From contig DVGO01000070.1 in the NCBI GenBank assembly GCA_018712645.1, positions 41,156-105,155 of the forward strand: DNA of 64,000 nucleotides, in the 5' to 3' direction. Source of the DNA: Candidatus Faecousia faecavium (GTDB lineage Bacteria > Bacillota > Clostridia > Oscillospirales > Oscillospiraceae). The notes beneath the pieces were generated by a model, which had not been told where the DNA came from, made no database searches, and worked only from the letters and a program-made list of their open reading frames with translations. Shown here in pieces: positions 49,765 through 61,600 of the stretch; the stretch's first letter is position 1; each line of letters opens with the position of its first letter. Both the position numbers and the translations under genes were made by a program.

Positions 49765-50646
49765 ATGTCACAGGAAATTAATCGAAATCGGGTGTTTTCC
49801 CTGCTGTTGGTGGTGACAGGCAACATTCTGTATGCACTGTCGGTTAAGCTGTTTCTGCTGCCGGCGAACCTGATCAGCTGCGGAACCACCGGCATTGCTC
49901 TGGTGGTCAATCATTTGACCCATATCCCCATCTCCGGCTTTATTTTCGTGTTCAATGTGGTGATGCTTCTGGTGGGCTGGCGGATGATCGGCAGGCAGTT
50001 TGCCTTGAGCACGGTGTTTTCTTCTCTGTTTTATCCCGCCGCCCTGGAGGTGCTCAATCGCACCCTGGGGGATATCCGGATTACCCAGGATATTTTGCTG
50101 AATGTGGTTTTTGCCGCGTTGGGGCTGGGCGTATCTCTGGGCATGGTGATTCGAGGCGGCGCTTCTACCGGTGGTATGGATATCCCACCGCTGATTCTGA
50201 AAAAGTATCTGCATATCCCTGTTTCTTCCAGCTTGTGGGTATTTGATTTCTGCATTATGATTTCCCAGCTGCTGTTTCATACCCTGGAGGATCTGCTCTA
50301 CGGCATTTTGCTGATTCTGATTCTGTCCTTCACCTTGAATCATGTGATGCTCATGGGTACCAGCAAGACCGAAGTAAAAATTGTCAGCCCCAAGGCCGAG
50401 ACCATCCGGGATGCCATCTTGTCCCAGGTGGACAGAGGCGTGACCCTGCTCCACGGAGAAGGAGGATTTCTGCACACACCTACGGAAATCATTCTCAGTA
50501 TCGTCTCCAACCATGAAATGCCCAAAATCGAACGTCTGGCCCGGAGTATTGACCCGGATTGTTTCATGATTGTCAGCCGTGTCAGCGAGGTCTGGGGACG
50601 GGGCTTCTCCCGGGGAAAAGTGGATCGGAACACGCCGAAGAAATAG
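49765..50646 (+). CDS. YitT family membrane protein (DUF161 + DUF2179)
   Basis: 293 aa from ATG 49765. Five or six helices with the SCGTTGIALVVNHL and RGGASTGGMDIPPLIL motifs, then a soluble C-terminal DUF2179 domain (about 215-285; ILSQVDRGVTLLHGEGG). Relatives are widespread in Firmicutes, and their transport role is not settled. Confidence 0.9.
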   Translation: MSQEINRNRVFSLLLVVTGNILYALSVKLFLLPANLISCGTTGIALVVNHLTHIPISGFIFVFNVVMLLVGWRMIGRQFALSTVFSSLFYPAALEVLNRTLGDIRITQDILLNVVFAALGLGVSLGMVIRGGASTGGMDIPPLILKKYLHIPVSSSLWVFDFCIMISQLLFHTLEDLLYGILLILILSFTLNHVMLMGTSKTEVKIVSPKAETIRDAILSQVDRGVTLLHGEGGFLHTPTEIILSIVSNHEMPKIERLARSIDPDCFMIVSRVSEVWGRGFSRGKVDRNTPKK

Positions 50647-50794
50647 TTGGGCTTTCTCTGGTAGGGACACAAAAGTAGTTGGACTATCCGTGTATAAAAG
50701 ACTTTTGTGCTCCTGGGAAAATATTCGTTGACAATTCGGGGTGATTTTCTTATAATAACCCCGGATTTTGTCTTATTTGGAGGAAGAGAGAATT

Positions 50795-52159
50795 ATGCAA
50801 CGTGAACATCTGAGAAGCCGATTGGGCTTTCTGCTACTGAGTGCCGGATGCGCCATAGGCGTCGGCAACGTCTGGAAATTCCCCTGGATGGCGGGCCAGT
50901 ACGGCGGCGGCGCATTCGTGGTGATCTACTTACTGTTCCTGGTGGCCTTGGGCGTGCCGGTGCTGACCATGGAATTGGCCATGGGCCGGGCGGCCCAGAA
51001 GAGCCCCGTGAAAATGTACCCTGCCCTGCAAAATAGCGGCAAGTGGAACTGGCACGGCTATGTGTGCCTGGCAGGCAATATCTGCCTCATGATGTTCTAC
51101 ACCACCGTGGCCGGCTGGATGCTCCAGTACTTCGTGGACACTGCCCGGGGCGTCTTCGTGGGCATGGATACCGCAGCCGTAGAAACCGCGTTTGGGACCA
51201 TGCTGTCTTCTCCCTGGAAAATGGTCTGCTATATGGGCATTGTGGTGGTTTCCGGTTTCTTTATCATCTCCAAAGGCGTTCAGAAGGGCCTGGAGAAGGT
51301 CACCAAGAGCATGATGGTGGCCCTGATGGTGCTGACCATCGCCCTGGCCGTCAACTCCGTGTTCCTGGAGGGCGGCGCTGAGGGCCTTAAATTCTATCTG
51401 ATCCCCAACGTCCAGAAAATGAAGGAAGTGGGCATCGGCGACATCATTGTAGGTGCCATGAATCAGTCCTTCTTTACCCTTAGCCTTGGCATCGGTGCCA
51501 TGGCCATTTTTGGCAGCTACATCGGCAAAGAACAGGCCCTCATGGGCGAGGCGTTCCGTATCTGCGGCCTGGATACCCTCGTCGCCCTTTCCGCCGGCCT
51601 CATCATCTTCCCCGCCTGCTCCGCCTATGGTGTGGACGTAACCCAGGGACCTCCCCTGATTTTCGTGACCCTTCCTAACGTCTTTAACCACCTGCCTCTG
51701 GGCCGTCTCTGGGGAAGCCTCTTCTTCCTCTTTATGACCTTCGCCGCCTACTCCACGATCCTGGCGGTGTTTGAAAACATCGTCTCCTGCATCATCGAGC
51801 TGACCAACTGGAGCCGGAAGAAGACCTGCCTGATTTGCTGCATCGGCATTTTCCTGCTGAGCCTGCCCTGCCTGCTGGGTTACAATGCCTGGTCCAACAT
51901 CCATCCTCTGCCCGGACACGACATTCAGGAGACCGAGGACTTCCTGGTGAGCAACATCATGCTCCCCCTGGGCTCTCTCATTTTTGTGATCTTCTGCACA
52001 ACCCGTTACGGCTGGGGCTTCCAGAACTTCCTGAAGGAAGCTAACGAGGGAAAGGGCATGAAGTTCCCCCGCTGGATGCGGTCTTACGTGACATATGTAC
52101 TGCCGGTGATTGTGATGATTATCTTCGTTGCCGGTATGATTTCCTTCTTTGGTGCATAA
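50795..52159 (+). CDS. sodium-dependent neurotransmitter-symporter family (NSS/SNF) transporter
   Basis: 454 aa from ATG 50795, with GGAGGAAGAGAG upstream. Eleven to twelve helices. The family's first helix GCAIGVGNVWKFPWMAGQYGGGAF contains the unwound sodium and substrate site, and SFFTLSLGIGAM is the matching helix 6. It takes up amino acids (tyrosine, tryptophan or others) with sodium. C-ending codons are somewhat more frequent here than in neighbouring genes. Confidence 0.92.
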   Translation: MQREHLRSRLGFLLLSAGCAIGVGNVWKFPWMAGQYGGGAFVVIYLLFLVALGVPVLTMELAMGRAAQKSPVKMYPALQNSGKWNWHGYVCLAGNICLMMFYTTVAGWMLQYFVDTARGVFVGMDTAAVETAFGTMLSSPWKMVCYMGIVVVSGFFIISKGVQKGLEKVTKSMMVALMVLTIALAVNSVFLEGGAEGLKFYLIPNVQKMKEVGIGDIIVGAMNQSFFTLSLGIGAMAIFGSYIGKEQALMGEAFRICGLDTLVALSAGLIIFPACSAYGVDVTQGPPLIFVTLPNVFNHLPLGRLWGSLFFLFMTFAAYSTILAVFENIVSCIIELTNWSRKKTCLICCIGIFLLSLPCLLGYNAWSNIHPLPGHDIQETEDFLVSNIMLPLGSLIFVIFCTTRYGWGFQNFLKEANEGKGMKFPRWMRSYVTYVLPVIVMIIFVAGMISFFGA

Positions 52160-52170
52160 GAAAACAGCAG

Positions 52171-52199
52171 CCGGGTCAGGTTTTGCCTGACCCGGTTTT
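52171..52199 (+). terminator. terminator after the NSS transporter
   Basis: 10-bp stem 52171-52180/52186-52195 followed by TTTT. Confidence 0.88.
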
Positions 52200-52206
52200 C
52201 CTGTAC

Positions 52207-52238
52207 AAAAAAGGGACTCCATGTGGAGTCCCTTTTTT
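52207..52238 (-). terminator. terminator of the hydrogenase gene
   Basis: 14-bp perfect stem 52207-52220/52225-52238 with A6/T6 ends, usable in both directions; it faces the convergent hydrogenase gene. Confidence 0.9.
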
Positions 52239-52251
52239 GCTTTTGGAAATC

Positions 52252-53757
52252 TTAGTCCAGATGCTGGCCTTCGTGGCGGTAGGCGCTTTCCAGGGGGGAA
52301 GCTGCCGGGGCTTCCTTGGTGTATTTTTCCACACACTTGGTCGCCTGCTCCACGGACAAAATGGTTCCGGCTCCGGCTACGCAGCCGCCGGGACAGGCCA
52401 TGCCTTCCAGCAAATAACCCTTGTACTTGCCGTTCTTGGCCATCATCATCAGCTTGCGGCAGTCCCGCAGGCCTTCGGCCCGGGCAGTTTTGATTTCCAG
52501 GCCCGGATGCTGCTCCTTGGCCAGATCCGTCACCGCCTTGGCGACGCCGCCGGCCACTGCGAAGCCTCGTCCGGCGCTGGTGCCTTCGTTCAGACCTTCA
52601 CTGTCCGGCAGAGAATCGAAGTCAATTTCCTTGGCTTCAAACATACCCATCAGCTCTTCAAAGGTCAGGACAAAGTCCACATCGGAGCGGATATCCTCCC
52701 GGATGGCCTCCAGCTTCTTTGCGGCGCAGGGGCCCACAAAGACCACCTTGCATCCCGGGTTCTGCTTCTTCATCAGCCGGGCGGTAAAGACCATGGGAGT
52801 CAGGGTCATGGAGATCTTCTTGGTCTCCGTGGGGAAGAGCTTGTAGATCATGGAGTGCCAGGCCGGGCAGCAGGAGGTTGCCATATAGTCCTGCTCCTGG
52901 GGGACTTTTTCCAGGAAGTCCTTGGCTTCCTCAATGGTACACATATCCGCGCCGATGGCTACTTCTACCACCCGGTCAAAGCCCAGTACCTTCATGGCGC
53001 TGACCAACTTGCCGGGAGAAACCTTGCCGCTGAACTGGCCGATAAACGCAGGGGCCACAATGGCGATGACTTTGTCCCCCTTCAGGGTGGACTGGATGAC
53101 CTGGAAGATCTGCCCCTTGTCCACAATGGCGCCGAAGGGGCAGCTGACCAGACACTGGCCGCAGGCAACGCACTTGTCCTGGTTGATGACTGCCTTGCCA
53201 TTTTCATCCACGCCGATGGCATCCATACCGCAGGAGACCTGACAGGGCCGCTCCAGGTGGATAATGGCGTGATAGGGACAGGCCTTGGCACAGCGTCCGC
53301 ACTTGATGCACTTGTCCTTGTCAATAAAGCTTCTGCCGTTAACGAAGGAAATGGCATCCTTGGGGCAGACCTTTTGGCAGGAGGCGGCCAGACAATTCTG
53401 ACAGCCAACCGTCACCTTATACTGATTGGTGGGACAGGCGTGGCAGGCATAGGGAATAATATTGATCAGAGGGGGCTCGTAATACTGCTCGGCGATGGCT
53501 GCCGCATCCATTCCTTCCGTCATCAGGGTTCGGGTCTGGATGGGGCGGATGCTCAGGCCCATGGCCAGACGAACCCGTTCGCCGGCAATGGCCCGCTCCA
53601 GGAAAATGGATTCCCGGTGCATGGGCTGATCGCCGGGGACAATCTTGAAGGGCAGATCTTCTGCCTGGCTGTAATCGCCGCCGGAATAGGCCATCCGGGC
53701 CACTTCGGTGAAGACATTCTTACGGATATCTGTGATCAGGGAAGGGATACCTCTCAT
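52252..53757 (-). CDS. monomeric [FeFe] hydrogenase, group B-like
   Basis: 501 aa from ATG at 53757. The N-terminal part carries Cys-rich motifs: CHACPTNQYKVTVGCQNCLAASCQKVCP, then CIKCGRCAKACP and CVACGQCLVSCP (two [4Fe-4S] sites). H-cluster motifs: L1 TSCCPAW, L2 VGPCAAKKLE and L3 EGMACPGGCVAGAG. L2 lacks the usual Met-Pro start and L3 has GAG for GGG, as in group B/C rather than classical group A enzymes. It probably oxidises or makes H2 with ferredoxin, or senses H2. HydEFG maturases are not in the window. Confidence 0.88.
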   Translation of the reverse strand: MRGIPSLITDIRKNVFTEVARMAYSGGDYSQAEDLPFKIVPGDQPMHRESIFLERAIAGERVRLAMGLSIRPIQTRTLMTEGMDAAAIAEQYYEPPLINIIPYACHACPTNQYKVTVGCQNCLAASCQKVCPKDAISFVNGRSFIDKDKCIKCGRCAKACPYHAIIHLERPCQVSCGMDAIGVDENGKAVINQDKCVACGQCLVSCPFGAIVDKGQIFQVIQSTLKGDKVIAIVAPAFIGQFSGKVSPGKLVSAMKVLGFDRVVEVAIGADMCTIEEAKDFLEKVPQEQDYMATSCCPAWHSMIYKLFPTETKKISMTLTPMVFTARLMKKQNPGCKVVFVGPCAAKKLEAIREDIRSDVDFVLTFEELMGMFEAKEIDFDSLPDSEGLNEGTSAGRGFAVAGGVAKAVTDLAKEQHPGLEIKTARAEGLRDCRKLMMMAKNGKYKGYLLEGMACPGGCVAGAGTILSVEQATKCVEKYTKEAPAASPLESAYRHEGQHLD

Positions 53758-53955
53758 TTGCGTTCTTATCCTCCAAAAAGAATTATGCCGAAACTGGGGA
53801 AATTGGGACAATACCCCGGCCGGCAGACAATACAAAGTTATTCTATCACAATTTTCTGAATTTTTCTACACAAAAAAGAAAAATAATCCGGCCGTCTGCG
53901 CATAAAGATACACCATAGGTATAGGTTGTACCAGGAATTGTTTGGAGGGATGATC

Positions 53956-55104
53956 ATGAAGCGGATTGCTTGGGCCGCGGCGCTGCTGGCGTGCCTGTTT
54001 TGTTTGCCGGGAAAGGCCGGAGCTGTGGAATTGTCGGTGGCGGGAAAAAGCGCACTGCTGATGGACGTGTCCACCGGCGGTATCCTGTATGAGTCCAACG
54101 CCCACGAGCGCCTGGCTCCGGCCAGTGTCACCAAAGTGATGACCATGCTGCTGATTATGGAAGCGGTGGACAGCGGCAAAATTGCCATGACGGATACCGT
54201 CACCGCCTCGGAAGCCGCTGCAGCTAAGGGAGGCAGCCAGATCTATCTGAAGGCCGGGGAAACCATGACTGTGTCGGATATGCTCAAATCCATTGCCGTC
54301 TCCTCAGCCAACGACTGTGCCTGCGCCATGGCAGAGCATATTGCAGGCTCGGAAGAGGCATTTGTGGCGCTGATGAACCAGCGTGCCCAGGAACTGGGAA
54401 TGACGGATACCACCTTTGTCAACTGCACCGGCCTGGATGACGGGGCCAATGCAGATCAGCACAAAACCTCTGCCCACGACATAGCGGTGATGTCCCGGGA
54501 ACTGCTGAAAAACCACCCCCAGATCAAGCAGTTCACCACCATCTGGATGGATACAGTGCGAAACGGAAGCTTTGGCCTGTCCAATACCAACAAACTGATT
54601 CGTTTCTACCAGGGGGCAACGGGGCTGAAAACCGGATTTACCTCCGCTGCTGGGTACTGCCTTTCCGCATCTGCCCAGCGGGAGGGAATGGAACTGGTGG
54701 CTGTGGTCATGGGGGCAGCAACCTCTCAGGAGCGCAACGCCGCCTGCAAGCAGCTGCTGGATTATGGCTTTGCCAACTTTGCGGTGATTAACCCGGAACT
54801 GACGGAAGTCTCCGATGTGCCCGTCCGACTGGGTACCCAGGAAGGGGTGGCGGTTCAGCTGGGGCAGAGTGATGGACTGCTGGTTGACAAGGCTCAGAAA
54901 AACACCATTACCACGGACATTGCCCTGGATGAATCCGTCACCGCCCCGGTCAGCCAAGGCCAGCGCATCGGCACCCTGACGGTAAAAAGCGGCGAGCAGG
55001 TTCTGCGGGAAATTCCGCTGGTTGCTGCCCAGGGGGTAGAGCGGCTGAGCTGGAGCGCGCTGTTTGTCCGGGTACTGATGCGGGCAGCCATGGCAAAGGC
55101 ATAA
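53956..55104 (+). CDS. D-alanyl-D-alanine carboxypeptidase (DacF/PBP5 type)
   Basis: 382 aa from ATG 53956, 6 nt after GGAGGG; ATG 53950 abuts that site. Signal peptide (1-25). Catalytic motifs of the S11 class: SVTK (in ASVTKVM), SAN (in SSANDCACAM) and KTG (in GLKTGFTS). A C-terminal PBP5-type beta domain (about 270-365) and a final amphipathic helix for membrane attachment follow. It removes the terminal D-Ala from peptidoglycan pentapeptides. Confidence 0.93.
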   Translation: MKRIAWAAALLACLFCLPGKAGAVELSVAGKSALLMDVSTGGILYESNAHERLAPASVTKVMTMLLIMEAVDSGKIAMTDTVTASEAAAAKGGSQIYLKAGETMTVSDMLKSIAVSSANDCACAMAEHIAGSEEAFVALMNQRAQELGMTDTTFVNCTGLDDGANADQHKTSAHDIAVMSRELLKNHPQIKQFTTIWMDTVRNGSFGLSNTNKLIRFYQGATGLKTGFTSAAGYCLSASAQREGMELVAVVMGAATSQERNAACKQLLDYGFANFAVINPELTEVSDVPVRLGTQEGVAVQLGQSDGLLVDKAQKNTITTDIALDESVTAPVSQGQRIGTLTVKSGEQVLREIPLVAAQGVERLSWSALFVRVLMRAAMAKA

Positions 55105-55157
55105 CGCACTTGCGAATTTGGTTCATAAATTATTTACGGATAATTCTATTTTTCCTC

Positions 55158-55186
55158 TTGCTTTTTTTCCTGCCATGGAGTATGAT
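55158..55186 (+). promoter_or_regulatory. promoter of groESL
   Basis: TTGCTT (55158-55163), 17-bp spacer, TATGAT (55181-55186). Confidence 0.8.
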
Positions 55187-55189
55187 GTA

Positions 55190-55216
55190 TTAGCACTCAG
55201 AGGTAATGAGTGCTAA
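55190..55216. promoter_or_regulatory. CIRCE operator (HrcA binding site)
   Basis: TTAGCACTC-N9-GAGTGCTAA, an exact match to the consensus, placed over the transcription start region of groESL. Heat-shock control by HrcA follows from this. Confidence 0.97.
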
Positions 55217-55278
55217 AGCGTGTAGATATATGCAGCCTGTGCTGCGGTCTAAATACATTGTGTATGGAGGAATTACAA

Positions 55279-57203
<1,925 letters not shown>

Positions 57204-57218
57204 TCCCCAAAAAACATC

Positions 57219-57248
57219 TGGACACCGGAGCATTGCTCCGGTGTCTTT
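57219..57248 (+). terminator. terminator of groESL
   Basis: GACACCGGAGCA/TGCTCCGGTGTC stem (57219-57230/57232-57243) with T5. Confidence 0.9.
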
Positions 57249-57327
57249 TTGCCCTCTGTGATGAAATCACGGAAAGCACTTTTGAAAAGTGCTATACTGA
57301 CCCCATCAAATCCGGGAGGGAATGGAA

Positions 57328-57534
57328 ATGAGAACCGTAAAAAAACGCAAAGCATCGGTGGACACCGCCGCTTGCGTAGCCTGCGGCTGCTGCGTAAAGG
57401 TCTGTCCCAAGGGGGCAATCGCCATCTACCGGGGCATCCGGGCAGAAATTGACCAGGAAAACTGCGTCGGCTGCGGCAAGTGCGCCAAGGAGTGCCCCGC
57501 ATCCGTCATCACCATCCGGGAGGTGCAGCCATGA
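57328..57534 (+). CDS. 2[4Fe-4S] ferredoxin-type protein
   Basis: 68 aa from ATG 57328, 7 nt after GGGAGGG; ATG 57322 is too close. Two full cluster motifs, CVACGCCVKVCP and CVGCGKCAKECP. A basic N-terminus precedes them. It overlaps the membrane protein gene by 4 nt (ATGA), so the two probably form an electron-transfer pair. Confidence 0.92.
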   Translation: MRTVKKRKASVDTAACVACGCCVKVCPKGAIAIYRGIRAEIDQENCVGCGKCAKECPASVITIREVQP

Positions 57535-58100
57535 AAAAGCAGTGGTATGATTATCTGTGGATTTTCTCCGCAGCCTATTTGATTCTGGGCTTTTTCAACA
57601 TTCTCTTTGCCTGGCTGGGGCTGCTGTGCTTCTTCATTCCCTTGATTATCTCCCTGACCCGGGGAACCAAGGGCTACTGCAACCGCTATTGCGGGCGGGG
57701 GCAGCTGTTTTCCCTGCTGGGTGGCCGGTTCGGCCTGTCCCGGAAGCGGGATATTCCCGGCTGGATGAAAAGCAAGGCCTTTCGTTACGGGTTTCTGATT
57801 TTCTTCTTTATTATGTTCTTCCAGATGCTGTGGAATACTTACCTGGTTTTTGCCGGGGCCCAGGATCTGCGCCAGGTGGTAACCCTGCTGTGGACCTTCA
57901 AGCTTCCCTGGCATTGGGCCTACCATGGCACCTTGCTCCATCCCGGGGTTGCCCAGTTTGCCTTCGGATTTTACAGCGTGATGCTGACTTCCACGGTGCT
58001 GGGGCTTCTTACCATGGTGCTGTTCAAGCCCCGCAGCTGGTGCGTCTACTGCCCCATGGGCACCATGACCCAGCTGATCTGCCAGGTCAAAAATCGGTGA
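57531..58100 (+). CDS. NapH/YccM-like membrane Fe-S protein
   Basis: 189 aa from ATG 57531. Four helices (about 8-40, 78-100, 120-140, 145-165) and two Cys groups facing the cytosol: CNRYCGRGQLF and CVYCPMGTMTQ. These resemble the NapH/CcoG-type 4Fe-4S arrangement, where CxxxC-P motifs relay electrons. With the ferredoxin gene it may move electrons between the cytosol and a membrane acceptor (inference). The usual second ferredoxin module of NapH is absent and is supplied by the preceding gene. Confidence 0.8.
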   Translation: MKKQWYDYLWIFSAAYLILGFFNILFAWLGLLCFFIPLIISLTRGTKGYCNRYCGRGQLFSLLGGRFGLSRKRDIPGWMKSKAFRYGFLIFFFIMFFQMLWNTYLVFAGAQDLRQVVTLLWTFKLPWHWAYHGTLLHPGVAQFAFGFYSVMLTSTVLGLLTMVLFKPRSWCVYCPMGTMTQLICQVKNR

Positions 58101-58174
58101 TTTTATCACGGAAAACTTCGGAAAAATCCGCTATTGTATCATTACAAAATAACTCTATCCAAGGAGGAAGTATT

Positions 58175-58480
58175 ATGTCTACCATCTCCATTACCAAGAA
58201 CAATTTCCGTCAGGAAGTACTCAACTCCGACAAACCCGTCCTTCTGGACTTCTGGGCCAGCTGGTGCGGCCCCTGCCGGATGGTGGCGCCCTCCATTGAG
58301 GCCATCGCCCAGGAGCGTTCCGACATCAAAGTGGGCAAGATCAACGTCGACGAAGAGCCGGAGCTGGCCAGCCAATTCCGCATCGTCAGCATCCCCACCC
58401 TGGTTGTGATGAAGGATGGAAAAATTGTCAACCAGGCCCTGGGATTCCGCCCCAAAAATCAGATTTTGTCCATGCTGTAA
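58175..58480 (+). CDS. trxA: thioredoxin
   Basis: 101 aa from ATG 58175 with AAGGAGG upstream. Active site WCGPC (C31, C34), DFWASWCGPCRM, cis-Pro in VSIPTLVVMKDG. It reduces protein disulfides in the cytosol. A possible partner of the redox genes upstream, though separated by about 74 bp. Confidence 0.95.
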   Translation: MSTISITKNNFRQEVLNSDKPVLLDFWASWCGPCRMVAPSIEAIAQERSDIKVGKINVDEEPELASQFRIVSIPTLVVMKDGKIVNQALGFRPKNQILSML

Positions 58481-58529
58481 ACTGGAAAATTTATCCAGTT
58501 CAGCAACTCCTAAGTTTTTCTTAAGCCAG

Positions 58530-58600
58530 TTGAAACTCCCGGCGCTTCCTGCTATAATATTGTTGAAGTATTATAGCCCGGAAGTGTCGGGCTGTTTTGC
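58530..58600 (+). promoter_or_regulatory. promoter and leader hairpin of the large surface protein gene
   Basis: TTGAAA (58530-58535), 17-bp spacer, TATAAT (58553-58558). A small stem AGCCCG/CGGGCT (58576-58581/58589-58594) with GTTTT lies between it and the AAGGAGG at 58601, so transcription may be attenuated. Confidence 0.75.
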
Positions 58601-58614
58601 AAGGAGGAATACAT

Positions 58615-61600
58615 ATGACACAACGAAAAGGTTTGCGCGGCATCCTGGCGCTGCTGTGCGCAATGACCTTGTTGATTGGTGCCATTGGACCGGCTGCGGC
58701 AACGGAAGCCGCTGTCCCGGAGAGCGTGGCTGTGACCACTGCGGCGGCTCCGGAGGGAACGCCCGTGGCGCAGACGACCAAGGCGGTTATTGCGTCCTGG
58801 AACTGGGTAGACCCGGACAAACGTGTGAACCAGGGCGTTATGGAAGTATCTGACAAGGAAGGCGCTGTGGATTATAACGGCGTATATTCCCTGCTTCCCA
58901 AGGAAATCACCGCCACGGTGGAAGGGCAGACAGCGCCTGTAACCATTGCGGTCAAAGACTGGCACTGCCCGGAGTTTGACGCTTCTGTTCCGGGGGATTA
59001 CACTTTCAAGGCTGAGATTGCCCAGGACTATACCCTGGGTGGGAATGTGCCCGCTCTGGAAGTAAAGGTTCGGCTGATTCAGGAGCAGCCCGTGGCCGAT
59101 GCCCCTGCTGATACCACGGGAGACACCACAACCGATACCACGGGAAACACCACAGCCCCCACCGACTCCACCCCTCCGGCGGCTGATGTGATTACCGTCG
59201 AAAGCTGGATCTGGGTGGATTCCATGCAGGCTCTGAGCGATGACGGCAAGCTGCATCTGACCGAGGAAATCACAGATGCGAATCTGCCCGAGATTCAGAA
59301 GCTGCTGCCCCAGTCCATTCAGGCGGGGGAGCATACCATTTCCCTGACCTGGACTTATAGCAAGGAAACCAAGACCTTCACCGCCAAACTGCCCGATGGC
59401 TATGCCCTGGCAGAAGGGGCTGCCCCCCTCGCTGTTGCAGTGGTGGTAGAGGAGGTTACGATGCTACCGGAGAGCGAAATTGAGTTGTATGTAAGCGGTC
59501 AGCGAATTACAGAAAGCGGATGCTATGCAAACCAAAATGGAACTTGGACAAAGGTTGAGGGCACAGAACCTGCCAACGGTCAGTTCTATTATGATGCAGA
59601 CACCGTCACCCTTACGCTGAATCAGGCGGAGATTTCTCACGATGGAGCTGTGAGTGTTGGAAGTGGTGCCCAGTATCGCAGTAGTGTGATCGCTTTTAGT
59701 CAGTCTGCTGATGTCCCTCTCACTATAGTAGTATCCCAAGGAACGAGTACCATAACGGGAACCGGCGGGATTCGTGTAGAGTCCACGACTGGAGATGTCT
59801 CCTTGTCTATTAAGGGTCCTGGCAGCTTAGAAGTCGATATGGAAGGTAACTATGATTCAGGAATTTCGCTTATTGGTTCACAGAATGTGAACCTTAACAT
59901 AGACGGTGCGGATGTTAAGACTTTAGCTGCGTATTATTACGGAGTTGATTTACACGCTGGTGATGGGTTCAAAGCTGCTGCTGTGGTGAATAATGGAAAA
60001 CTGACTGCCGGCGGCAGTGGCGGTATAGGAATTTACTATCGATGGGCTAACCCCAGTAACAGCTGTACTTCCAGCTTGACCGTCAGCGGCAACGCAGTGG
60101 TGGATACAAGAAACAGTAAAATAACGACTAACAATCAGGAAAAGAATGTTCAGGTTGGTGCAGGCAGCGATGGCAGCGGAGGTATCGTCTTTAACGGCAA
60201 GAATGGCACCGTGTACGGCAAGGTGGAATTGCAGGACGACCTCACCATCAACGAGGGCGAAACCCTGACCGTCGGAAAGGACGCCAGCCTGACCGTCCCG
60301 GATGGACAGACTTTGACCAACAACGGCACCATTCAAGTCAACGGTGGTACCCTGACAGGGAAACCGGGCGGAAATATTGTATATGCCACCGCCATCACCA
60401 CCCACCCGGAAAATCAGACCGTTACCGCAGGTAACACCGCTACCTTCAAAATCACCGCCACCGGTGACGAGCTGACCTATCAGTGGGAGCAGAGCACCGA
60501 TAACGGAAGTACATGGATGGATATTTCCGGTGCAACTACCGATACCTACACCACAGCAGCCACCACAGCCGAGATGAACGGCTACCAATACCGCTGTGTC
60601 GTAACAGGTAAGGACGGCGAAGTGACAAGTGACGCCGCCACCCTCACCGTCACAGCCCCCACTGTCCCTGTCACCGGTGTTACCCTGGATCACACGGAGC
60701 TTTCCCTGTTTACAGGAGACAGTGCAGCACTGACTGCTACGGTAAAGCCTGACGATGCTGCCAACAAAAAGGTGACCTGGAGCAGCAGCGAATCCGGAGT
60801 CGCCGCCGTGGACGGAAACGGCAAGGTCACTGCCCTTAAGGCCGGTAACACTACCATCACCGTCACCACCGAGGATGGCAGTAAGACAGCCACCTGCAAA
60901 GTGACTGTCTCCGACAAAACCTACGGCATTTCCGTTGACACCGAGGTAGACTTCGGCACCGCCTATTCTAACTACACACAACCGGAAGCCAAGACAGTTA
61001 CCATCAAGAACACTGGGAATCAGACTGTGACCCTCAACCAGCCGGCATCTGCCAACTTTGAAATCGGCGAGCTCTCCAAGAAAAATCTCCCTGCAGGCGA
61101 AACTGCCACCTTCACAGTGCGGCCCGAGGCCAAGCTCACTGCCGGCACCTATGATAATACGATTGCCGTGTCCGGGAGCAATGGTAGCAATACCGTCAAT
61201 GCAAGCGTAAGCGTCAAGTTCACAGTCAAAACGGAACTGCAGGTCACCCTGACCGCAGCCAACTTCACCACCACTTACAACGGCTCCGAAGTGTTCCCCG
61301 AGGCCATCCACAAAACCGCTACCTGTGACGGTCAGGCCGTCAGCGGTACCTGGAGCTTCGTAGGCGGCAATCCCAAGGATGCCAACGTGGATGAGAGCGC
61401 TAAGGAACAGACTAAGGTTCTGAAGTTTACCCCCAAGGACACCGAAAAGTACGCTGAAGCGTCCATCGAGGTAAAAGTAGTCATCAAGAAGGCTCCGCTG
61501 AAGGTTTCCGTAAAGCTGAGCAAGACCAAGATTGCAGTAAACTCCAAGCTTCCCACTGTTTCTCTGAGCTACAGCGGCCTGATGGGCAACGACAAGATGG

